Of a stretch of 64,000 nt of DNA, positions 32,601-44,600 are shown in pieces; position 1 is the first letter of the stretch; each line of letters opens with the position of its first letter. This DNA is from Ypsolopha sequella (Eukaryota; Arthropoda; Insecta; Lepidoptera; Ypsolophidae). The position numbers were made by a program, and so were the translations under genes. The stretch spans positions 15,376,001 through 15,440,000 of the forward strand of contig OW204012.1 of assembly GCA_934047225.1 (NCBI GenBank). The letters are read 5' to 3'. The notes beneath the pieces were generated by a model. It saw nothing but the letters and a program-made list of their open reading frames with translations. It made no database searches and was not told the origin of the DNA.

Positions 32601-35600
32601 GAGGCTCCTTTCATGAAGTCTACCACCAGTACAAGTGACAGTATTAGTCAGTTAGTTGTGTCTCGGTGTAACTGTGCAGGGTGCACGTATTTGTAGTAAT
32701 TAGTGGTTGTAGCTCAGTTTACGTCACTCGGGGAGGCTCCTTTCTTGAAGTCTACCACCAGTACAAGTGACAGTATTAGTGAGTTAGTTGTGTCTCGGTG
32801 TAACTGTGCAGGGTGCACGTATTTGTAGTAATTAGTGGTTGTAGCTCAGTTTACGTCACTCGGGGAGGCTCCTTTCATGAAGTCTACCACCAGTACAAGT
32901 GACAGTATTAGTCAGTTAGTTGTGTCTCGGTGTAACTGTGCAGGGTGCACGTATTTGTAGTAATTAGTGGTTGTAGCTCAGTTTACGTCACTCGGGGAGG
33001 CTCCTTTCATGAAGTATACCACCAGTACAAGTGACAGTATTAGTCAGTTAGTTGTGTCTCGGTGTAACTGTGCAGGGTGCACGTATTTGTAGTAATTAGT
33101 GGTTGTAGCTCAGTTTACGTCACTCGGGGAGGCTCCTTTCATGAAGTCTACCACCAGTACAAGTGACAGTATTAGTCAGTTAGTTGTGTCTCGGTGTAAC
33201 TGTGCAGGGTGCACGTATTTGTAGTAATTAGTGGTTGTAGCTCAGTTTACGTCACTCGGGGAGGCTCCTTTCATGAAGTATACCACCAGTACAAGTGACA
33301 GTATTAGTCAGTTAGTTGTGTCTCGGTGTAACTGTGCAGGGTGCACGTATTTGTAGTAATTAGTGGTTGTAGCTCAGTTTACGTCACTCGGGGAGGCTCC
33401 TTTCATGAAGTCTACCACCAGTACAAGTGACAGTATTAGTCAGTTAGTTGTGTCTCGGTGTAACTGTGCAGGGTGCACGTATTTGTAGTAATTAGTGGTT
33501 GTAGCTCAGTTTACGTCACCCGGGGAGGCTCCTTTCATGAAGTCTACCACCAGTACAAGTGACAGTATTAGTCAGTTAGTTGTGTCTCGGTGTAACTGTG
33601 CAGGGTGCACGTATTTGTAGTAATTAGTGGTTGTAGCTCAGTTTACGTCACTCGGGGAGGCTCCTTTCATGAAGTCTACCACCAGTACAAGTGACAGTAT
33701 TAGTCAGTTAGTTGTGTCTCGGTGTAACTGTGCAGGGTGCACGTATTTGTAGTAATTAGTGGTTGTAGCTCAGTTTACGTCACTCGGGGAGGCTCCTTTC
33801 ATGAAGTCTACCACCAGTACAAGTGACAGTATTAGTCAGTTAGTTGTGTCTCGGTGTAACTGTGCAGGGTGCACGTATTTGTAGTAATTAGTGGTTGTAG
33901 CTCAGTTTACGTCACTCGGGGAGGCTCCTTTCATGAAGTCTACCACCAGTACAAGTGACAGTATTAGTGAGTTAGTTGTGTCTCGGTGTAACTGTGCAGG
34001 GTGCACGTATTTGTAGTAATTAGTGGTTGTAGCTCAGTTTACGTCACTCGGGGAGGCTCCTTTCATGAAGTCTACCACCAGTACAAGTGACAGTATTAGT
34101 CAGTTAGTTGTGTCTCGGTGTAACTGTGCAGGGTGCACGTATTTGTAGTAATTAGTGGTTGTAGCTCAGTTTACGTCACTCGGGGAGGCTCCTTTCTTGA
34201 AGTCTACCACCAGTACAAGTGACAGTATTAGTGAGTTAGTTGTGTCTCGGTGTAACTGTGCAGGGTGCACGTATTTGTAGTAATTAGTGGTTGTAGCTCA
34301 GTTTACGTCACTCGGGGAGGCTCCTTTCATGAAGTCTACCACCAGTACAAGTGACAGTATTAGTGAGTTAGTTGTGTCTCGGTGTAACTGTGCAGGGTGC
34401 ACGTATTTGTAGTAATTAGTGGTTGTAGCTCAGTTTACGTCACTCGGGGAGGCTCCTTTCATGAAGTATACCACCAGTACAAGTGACAGTATTAGTCAGT
34501 TAGTTGTGTCTCGGTGTAACTGTGCAGGGTGCACGTATTTGTAGTAATTAGTGGTTGTAGCTCAGTTTACGTCACTCGGGGAGGCTCCTTTCATGAAGTC
34601 TACCACCAGTACAAGTGACAGTATTAGTCAGTTAGTTGTGTCTCGGTGTAACTGTGCAGGGTGCACGTATTTGTAGTAATTAGTGGTTGTAGCTCAGTTT
34701 ACGTCACTCGGGGAGGCTCCTTTCATGAAGTATACCACCAGTACAAGTGACAGTATTAGTCAGTTAGTTGTGTCTCGGTGTAACTGTGCAGGGTGCACGT
34801 ATTTGTAGTAATTAGTGGTTGTAGCTCAGTTTACGTCACTCGGGGAGGCTCCTTTCATGAAGTCTACCACCAGTACAAGTGACAGTATTAGTCAGTTAGT
34901 TGTGTCTCGGTGTAACTGTGCAGGGTGCACGTATTTGTAGTAATTAGTGGTTGTAGCTCAGTTTACGTCACCCGGGGAGGCTCCTTTCATGAAGTCTACC
35001 ACCAGTACAAGTGACAGTATTAGTCAGTTAGTTGTGTCTCGGTGTAACTGTGCAGGGTGCACGTATTTGTAGTAATTAGTGGTTGTAGCTCAGTTTACGT
35101 CACTCGGGGAGGCTCCTTTCATGAAGTCTACCACCAGTACAAGTGACAGTATTAGTCAGTTAGTTGTGTCTCGGTGTAACTGTGCAGGGTGCACGTATTT
35201 GTAGTAATTAGTGGTTGTAGCTCAGTTTACGTCACTCGGGGAGGCTCCTTTCGTGAAGTCTACCACCAGTACAAGTGACAGTATTAGTCAGTTAGTTGTG
35301 TCTCGGTGTAACTGTGCAGGGTGCACGTATTTGTAGTAATTAGTGGTTGTAACTCAGTTTTAAAAATGTAACATTAATTTTACACAAAATAAATGTAAGC
35401 TTACTTCAAATATCTCTGGATCGATGTAGTCTGCGATGTTGTGTCCCTCCCAGAACTCTGGAATGGCGTCGTGTCTTTCCTCTTCTGCGATATCCGCATA
35501 ATTCTTCTGTAGATCTACAAATATAGAAAATACCTAAATAATATATTTAGAAGCAAAGTAACAACTAATTAGCATCTCCACTGTCAACAATCAGCTCAGA

Positions 35601-38600
35601 ACAGGTACAAGGGATTCCCCTTGTACAACGACTGCCAAATTAAAACAAATGGCCAACCTGGCTGTTAAAACAATACGAAACATGCCCGGTGTACTGAACG
35701 TCAACGTAGATAAATTCAAGGAAGGGCGGGTAGCTTGAAAATTCACATGGGGTTACAAAGAGAAGACTACAGACAGACTAGCTAAGTCATTGGTTCAACC
35801 ACATAGTAGTTTCTTTGATCATGCATGACCTTTGGTGTCACTTCATTAAATTTATCATGATTTGTATTTGACATGGGTAATGCACGTCTAAACACCAGAG
35901 ACTTAGCGTGCGACCATAATGCCAAACTTTTCCGTTTATTTCGGCCGCATTTAGACAGATACAAAATATATCATTTTGATCAGCCTCTGTAGGGCCAGTG
36001 GATTAGTTATATTATTATATGTTATTGTTTGGTCTTATCATTTCCGTCACGCGATGAAAAAGAACACTTTCATCCAGTTTTCTGAATGTCAACGTAAACA
36101 AATTCAAGCAAGCACAGATTATCGGCAGCGGTTGCAACTAACTCAAAGGAGCTATAATACCCAAATGATGCATTCAAAATAACTTTATAAACTCAAGACT
36201 TACCCAGCACATAGTCATCTCCCTGCTCCAACTCGATCTGTCTCTCGGTGGGCACCTCACGTTTCTTGACCTTTTTGGCGAGCGCGGCCGGCGGGGCCAC
36301 GGCGGGGCGGGTCTTACCGTCGCGGGGAGAGGGGAGGGATACGTGCAGACGGTTCAGGATGCCGTCCACCTGGGAGATTCAAATACTTTGTTTTGTAAAA
36401 CTGGTACACACTTCCTACAAGCCGATTGCTTCTTAAAAAAAAAAACAATAAAATAGGAAAATAAATTCATATAATAAGGGGACGTATTAAAAAAAGTTAG
36501 GATTACTCAAATTTAATAAAATAACATTATATACTATAAATAAGCAAGTTAATTATTTAAATAGGATTTATATAGATATAACTTTAAATATAAATAAATA
36601 AAATAACATTTTGAACGTGAAATATTTAATGTAAACCTCTTTAATTTTAACTTTCACCACAACACTGGTTGGCTGGAAGAAACCTCTTGCAGAGGTAAGC
36701 TCGCCTTTGTGCATGTTATTTTCAATTTTGTAATTTTATTTTAAGTTTTTTTTTTGTGTGTGTGTACAAAAAATGATATAATATATTTCGGCCCTCAGTG
36801 GGCCATCATCAGTCAAGTATTTAAAAAAGTGACAAATATGACATACATACAGAAAAAATACAATATTTTTCTTAATCTTCTTAGACCATTCCAAATCCGG
36901 CACATGTGCGGGGTGTTATGTGGGAGAGACAGAGAGTTGTCTGAAGTCGGAGATGTTGAGGATGAGTGATCCCTCAATGAGGAGGTGAAAGATGTTAAGA
37001 TGTAAGTTTAACTTACAATAGTTCAACTTGAAGTAGATTTAACAGAACGTATCTCAAACAGTGATTTAAATGTGCACGTAACAGTTAAACACCCTTTACC
37101 GAACCCCTTTTCTGAAGAAACATTCGCGCATATTTTTATTTTTTCAGGTTTCCTCTTTAATTATTGTTCACTTAGTTTTTATTAACGGAGATTTTTCTAA
37201 GTTCAGAAGTTATATTGGTTTAAACGTTATTATCATAATTTTTGTATTTGACATGGGTAATGCACGTCTAAACACCAGAGACTTAGCGTGCGACCATAAT
37301 GACAAACTGTTGTATTTATTTCGGCCGCATTTTGACTGATTCAAAATATACGTTATTTTGGTCAGCTTCGATAGGGCCAGTTAAACAACCATGTTACTAA
37401 CTCACCTTCTTTGTTCTCATCTTCTCTGTGACGCGGTGACCGAGTAATCTTTCGCAAGCCTCAATCTGAAATCAGAATAATTCCGTTATTTTTATCATGT
37501 CTCATATGAGAAAATATCTAATGAATAGGCAGACCAACCAAACGGTACCTGTATGGTGGTACGGACCCCTTTGTTCGCGAGTCCGACTCGCACTTGGCCA
37601 AATTATTACGTTATTTAAATAAGAAAAAGACAACAAGTATTGTCCCTCACCTTGACCTCCTGCACTCCCATTTCTGTGACAGTGGACATGCGCATCACCG
37701 GGACTGTCACCAAGTCAGAGTTGGTGTCCGCACTGGAACCGATACAAACTTATCATTACCTACAAAGTGTATGAAACAAACTGCACAATTAAGTTTGTGA
37801 AGTTTTATACGTGTTTATTCCTTCACTTGTGCAGAAAACATCCGGTCAATACCAAGATTGTATGTAGGTAGATCACCAAAAAGTACCCAATAATTAACTT
37901 ATATACATTAATTAATTAAATAAATAAATTAATTACGTTTATATAGACATACGCTTGTTAACACACAACATACATACATACCTACATATACCCACGCTTG
38001 TCTCCCAGAGGGGTAGGCAGACTACAGATTTCTATCTGGTACGATTCAGACACACTTCTTTCGCGTCTCCCACATCCATCAATCTAATCATTCAAGCTCT
38101 TCTATTCCGGGTACTTTTGACATTGCCCTTCTTCAGTATATCGCCAATTTGGTCAGCATACGTCCTTCTAGGGCGGCCTGGTCAAGGTGGAGTTTCCACT
38201 TGTGCACCATAAATTTCTTTCGTCACTCTTCTTTCATTCATCCTCTCTACATATCCAAACCACCGAAGCATTCCTTTTTCTATTCTAGTCACAACATCAT
38301 CTTTCAGGCCGCAACGATCCCGTATGTCGATATGTTTCTCTCTCATTCAATGTTAAACCACACATACTACGTAAGGAACGCATTTCCACTACATTCACTC
38401 TACTTAAATGTTTATCTTGCCATACCCAACATTCACTACCATACAAAAATGTAGACTCTCCATGATGAACCGCACAAACACACAAACACATATATTTTAT
38501 ACACAAGGTGACTTTGTGAACATCGTCGAAATTCATACTTGAGCCTTGGTAAGTGATCAGCATCGTGAACCAATATTTTTTTTTGTAAAATTCATAAACA

Positions 38601-41600
38601 GAAATTTCGACTCCCCATAGTGATTCACTCAGGACTGGGAGTGGATTACTACGGGAAGTCGAAATTTCATTATACGAATTTCACAAAAATTGTTATCGAT
38701 TCATGATGCTGATCACTTACCAAGCCTCCAGTATGAATTTGGACGATGATCAAAAAGTCACCTTGTATACATACTAATATAACTACAGTAGAGCCACTGA
38801 GTGATGGCGCCTATGACGTTTAAATGCCTACAAAGTATCGTAATTATTTATAAGCAAATGTGAATTAAAAAATGTAATACTTCATTGTTGATAGTGATGT
38901 ACTACTTGTTTCGGTTATTATTTTTCGATTTGAATGTTGCTTTATTGTGCTATAGAATTCGTATAAGAAACAAAGAATTTTTTTTTAAAGTTTCTCATTT
39001 TTTATAGGTCGTGTTTGAGGTCGCCAAGTTACGCAATAATATTTAATTAAAAACAAAACAATGACAAGTTAAACTAAACGAAAATAAATGATAGTAAAAT
39101 ACTTTTTTCGATTTAGATATTTAAACATCTCTTGGGGGCCCCGGGCACTACACCGCATAGCCCTCCGATAGCTACGCCACTGGTTTTGGCACATTTTCCT
39201 TTTGTATCATTATGTAGAATGTTGAATGACGTGTCTAATGTTGAGTAAACTCACACTTGATTTTTATTTTGAACCGAAATTTGAAATGTACCTCATCACT
39301 AAATGCAGCTGTCATAAGTGCCATCACTCAGTGGCCCTACCTTACACTGCACTACATGCATGGCTGTAACGTACTACAGCAAAAGTCTTACACTTTTTCG
39401 TCAAGCGTCTGGATTGCAACGTGCGGTAAGGAACTTCGTACTAATAAACATTTTTAGTATGAAATACGCCTCGAAAAGGTCGTATCTTTTTGTTACATTA
39501 ATTATATTAAACAATAAACTTGTATTTTTTACAGCAGTTTGAGTATATAGACCTTATTATTGTGTATCAATTTCAACTTGATACCTCGAGCCGTTCCTGG
39601 GAAAAAGGCCTTGACACGTACAGACAGACGGGACACAGAGTGATTCTATAAGGGTTCTGTTTTTCCATGTGCGGTACGAAACCCTAATAAACTTAGGACT
39701 TTAATTTGTATTACCTAATACTTTAACGTTGAAGGAAAACATCGTGACAAAACCTGGATGCCCTAAAACGCATGTATTTATAACAATCATCGGTGAAACG
39801 AGGGTGTACCGAATGTGGACTGTAACTTGTATTTCACAGTACACACTCGGGGACACCTCTGACACCCTCTCGTGGTTTCATGTCGTGACGATATATGTAA
39901 ATGAAGAGCTCTCACTTGGCAATATTGGTCTTGGCACAGACTTCCTCCAACTGTTCGATCAGCTGTCTCTTCTGCGGCGGAAGGTCTTCGGGTTTGATGA
40001 CGTCATTCTTGTTGAGGACCACTATCAGAGGCTTGTTCGCGAAGAGGGGTTTAATACTCTCGAATAGGGATATCTGGAAGGAGAAGAATTGCTAACGATA
40101 TAGGCTGTGGACAGACGAGATGTTACGGAAAAATTTACTTTATTTTCAGAAGAAAACCAAGTAATGATTTTTAAGGTATTCAGCATTCATTACGGATTTA
40201 TCGCTAACTAGTGGTTGCGGTGCTCAATGGAATCCAGAGCAGCCAGATGTCAGCCGGTTGGTCCAGGATATCCGTGGTGTCTTTGTCCTACAGGAAGCAC
40301 ACAGCTTACCTGTTCCTCAACAGTATGTCCGCATTGCTCGGTAGGGTCGAGGAAGTAGAGCACGGATGCCCGGAGGTGAACGAGCGCGGTCACTGCTTGC
40401 ATCTCGACCACGTTGCGCTCCTCTAGCGAATGGTCCAGTATCCCTGTGGTGTCTATGTCCTACAGAGAGCACAAAGCCTACCTGTTCCTCAATAGTATGT
40501 CCGCATTGCTCGGAAGGGTCCAGGAAGTAGAGGACGGCCGCTCGAAGGTGAGCTAGTGCGGTCACAGCTTGCATCTCGACCACGTTGCGCTCCTCTAGCG
40601 AATGGTCCAGTATCCCTGTGGTGTCTATGTCCTACAGGGAGCACAAAGCCTACCTGTTCCTCAATAGTATGTCCGCATTGCTCGGAAGGGTCCAGGAAGT
40701 AGAGGACGGCCGCTCGAAGGTGAGCTAGTGCGGTCACAGCTTGCATCTCGACCACGTTGCGCTCCTCTAGCGAATGGTCCAGTATCCCTGTGGTGTCTAT
40801 GTCCTACAGGGAGCACAAAGCCTACCTGTTCCTCAATAGTATGTCCGCATTGCTCGGAAGGGTCCAGGAAGTAGAGGACGGCCGCTCGAAAGTGAGCTAG
40901 TGCGGTCACAGCTTGCATCTCGACCACGTTGCGCTCCTCTAACGAATGGTCCAGTATCCCTGTGGTGTCTATGTCCTACAGGGAGCACAAAGCCTACCTG
41001 TTCCTCAATAGTATGTCCGCATTGCTCGGAAGGGTCCAGGAAGTAGAGGACGGCCGCTCGGAGGTGAGCTAGTGCGGTCACAGCTTGCATCTCGATCACG
41101 TTGCGCTCCTCTAGCGGGTGGTCCAGGATACCGGGGGTGTCTATCACCTGCAGGAAATAAATAACATTAAATCTTCTCATGATCTTATTCCATGTGCTAT
41201 TATATATATCATTTATTATAAAATACTTTCTTGGTTGTAAACGTTCAGTGAGTACAGTAGTTAATATCGTTACCTGCCACCTCAGGTACTTGTAGTCGGT
41301 GTGTCCCACGTACAGACTCTTGGTTGTGAACGCGTAGGGCTGCACTTCTACGTCAGCTCGAGTTATCTAAAATATAATACAACTTTTTATATATAAAGCA
41401 AGCATTTCGCAACTGTTTTGTAGGGTTCCAAACGGGACTCTATTACTTAGCCTTTGCTGTCCGTCCGTCTGTCCATCACAGAAGTCTACAGCTTCAGGTA
41501 GCCAGTTGTAATTTTCACAGAATAAGTGTTACTGTAGCCTGTATCGCGGCAAATAATAAAAAGAAAAATAAATTTAATCCCAACGTGACGTGAACCACCA

Positions 41601-44600
41601 CACAAAAAATCTCGAAAAAATGGCAATTTTTCAACTTTATTTGTTTCAGCTCTAACTCGTTAACGCCTTCTTTTTTGTTGCCTTGATATTGTTATGGCAT
41701 CTGTTATTATTTACCATAATGATTTTAGGATTCCGTATCCGTATCGTGTTGTGGTACGGAACCCTTTGTGCGCCACTTCAGATTTCACTTGGCCGGTTTC
41801 ATTTATATTCACAACGTTGCGATAGGCCACTACCGCGCCTGATGGAAAGCATCGATGAGACCTAGGATGAAGAGCGTTCGCAAACAATGTGGGAGAGTAA
41901 AAGAGTACAGTATACGAGGCGTAAGTCAGACTGTTCAGGAACTTGAAAATATCTGCGGAAGCCGGTAACGGTCAAATTTGTCCATCAAACAGTAAATTAC
42001 TGAGGTCAGAATGAGAATAAAGAACTGTAAAAACAAAGTGCTGCCACGTACCTTGTTGATGAAACTGGACTTGCCAACATTGGGGAACCCGCAGATGATG
42101 ATGGTGCGCGTGTACGGGTCGATGGAGGGTAGACGTGCTAAATGTTGACGCACCTGTGGATGTTACAACACGGTGCTGAGTTGCTAGAATATCATTTTTC
42201 ATATCAACACCTACGGAGATTTATATATATATATATAGTATAATACTGTGAGGAAATAGTACTAAATTTAACAGTTATTTATATCCCAGAAAAGTTGTAT
42301 CAGAATTATAGAAAAATTACACGGCGACAAAGCTGTAAACCATTTTTCAAAAAATTCAAAATATTAACTCTGCCGTCACTATACATACTTGAATTGTGTA
42401 TATTTGCACGTAAGCAGACACATCTTTTTATAAAAAAAAACCGATACTAAAAGCCGCTCCTACAGATATAAGGATCACTTGGTGCTCCCAACTTCACGAC
42501 TTAAGGCCCTCAGTGATAACACCCAACAGATGACAATTAAAGTGTATAACAAACTACCTAATAACATTAAAAATATAATTAGTGATAGTGTGTATATAAA
42601 TTAAAGTGTATAACAAACTACCTAATAACATTAAAAATATAATTAGTGATAGTGTGCACATAAACAAAATCAAAATGTTTTTGATTAAAAAATGCTATTA
42701 CTCTGTTGTTGAATATTTAAATGAAAAGGATATTTTATTAAATTAATTGTTTTGTTTTATTATTTAATTATGTACTATTTTATTTTTATTTGCATTACAT
42801 TGTAACTGATATTAGATTTAATTGTAAATAGATAATAATGTCATGCATGTTCTATTATTTGCAATACCGACAAGGTCGAATATGTATGTGCCTTTTATTT
42901 TTAACACCATTGTAAATACTCATATTCAGCAATAAAGATTGATGATTATGATTTATCACGACGATGTTGATATGTTGATATTTATTTGTTTATCAAGTAG
43001 GTAATGGAAGCGAAATCTTTATGCTAGAACAAACAGACAGGGGGGGGATTAAAATTTTAGAAATGCTGGTAATTTACATTGTTGACATGTGAGTGTTTGA
43101 CATATCACAGTAGTTATTATATAGTATATTTCGTGACGAGTATAAAATGGCGGATTTTCTTACCCGAGGAATGAAGCTAGTTTAAGCTTATATTCCAAGG
43201 GCAAAAAAAAACATTTTTACTCGTTCCGATACTTTTTCTACTACCTGATTTATGCATTTAAATATTTAATTTTCCCTTTCAAATTTAATGTATTTTATGA
43301 GTTTCCAAAGCGCGGCGCGGTTTTTACCTTTTTTTTTCAGGCTTCGGCCGGCGGCTTTTATTTGTGGCCAGTATCATTTTGCGAAAAAAGAGTGTCAGCC
43401 GCGATATAATCGATTATGTCGTGAATCGGAACGCAGGGAATTTCGATTGTAAAGACAAACTAAGGACGTCAAAAAGAACCTAATTTAGCACGAAATGAAG
43501 ACAAACGTCAAAAAGAACCTAATTTTGCAATAAATGAAATTTCAATACGATATTTCAAACTGACCATAGTCATCAACGGGGCCCGGATAGTTCGATTTTC
43601 AAAACTAATTTCGAGTATTAAATGGAACTTTTTCATAAAGGACAGATGACAGCGGAGTCATAGTAATAGGGTCCTGTTGGTTATCCTTTGGGTACGGAAC
43701 CCTAAAAACTATTGTAAAAATAAAACTAACCTAACCTAACCTTTGTTATGCAAAAACGTTTTTTAGTGTGCAAATCAGTATTTTTAGCTCTGCAATTAAA
43801 TATTTCCTATGTAAAAATGTAAAAAATAATTTAGATTTTTTGATGTCCAAAGATTTCAGGGCGAATAGGACACCCATTTCTCCATGAAGTGAATGTTCAG
43901 GTAGATGGATGTAGTGTGTAAGTGAAAGGAGAATAGAACAGCTGTCATGTTCATACCCAATGTCTATTGATAGGGGTTATATACAAGGTGACTTTTTGAT
44001 CATCGTCCAAATTCATACTGGAGGCTTAATAAGTGATCAGTATCTTGGATCAGTAACAATTTTTGTGAAATTCTTAAATTGAAATTTCGGCTTCCCATAG
44101 AAATTCAGTTCCACTCCCGAGTGAATCACTATGGGGAGTCGAAATTTCATTATACGAATTTCACCAAAATTGTTATTGATCCATGATACTGATCACTTAC
44201 CAAGCCACCAGTATGAATTTGGACGATGATCAAAAATTCACCTTGTATATAATGTTCTTATTTTTTGTTTGCGAGTTGCCCATAAGTTGACGAAATTGCA
44301 TTAGTCATAAACGTGGTAGACAACCAACCGTGGTAAGAACACATTAAAAGAAAATAAATAGGTCGTGTTACAAATAACCACCAAAAATCATATATACACT
44401 GGTGGACATAAAAATCGACTCAAGCATTGTTGTCCTACATTCAAGGGAATAACCCAATCATACAAACATAAACATATGAAATATATATATCATTTTAAAG
44501 GTATAGGCCTCCACCTTTGAATAAATGCATTTTGGTTTAAAAGTATTCGCTATACAGGACGTGAAATTCATTTAATTAATTAAAAACTTATTAGGTCAAT

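Larger units (their letters stand above)
40240..41147 (-). repeat. 172-bp exon-plus-spacer tandem array within Nog1 (5 copies plus a fragment)
   Basis: The period is 172 bp = 150-bp exon + 22-bp spacer, seen at copy starts 41147, 40975, 40803, 40631 and 40459. A sixth, truncated copy begins at 40287 (reads [10 protein letters not shown] then diverges). Reading through a spacer shifts frame (172 is not a multiple of 3) and soon meets a stop. The 22-bp spacer is below the minimum intron length known in insects. Confidence 0.92.

Noticed and set aside
30239..35360. Regularly spaced repeats resembling a CRISPR array
   Set aside because: The whole 132-bp unit is repeated with no unique spacers; it is a eukaryotic minisatellite in an intron. 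The same holds for the 69-bp and 26-bp arrays.
43725..43743. Interstitial telomere repeat (ccTAA words)
   Set aside because: Only about three copies of cctaa, compatible with chance in AT-rich DNA.
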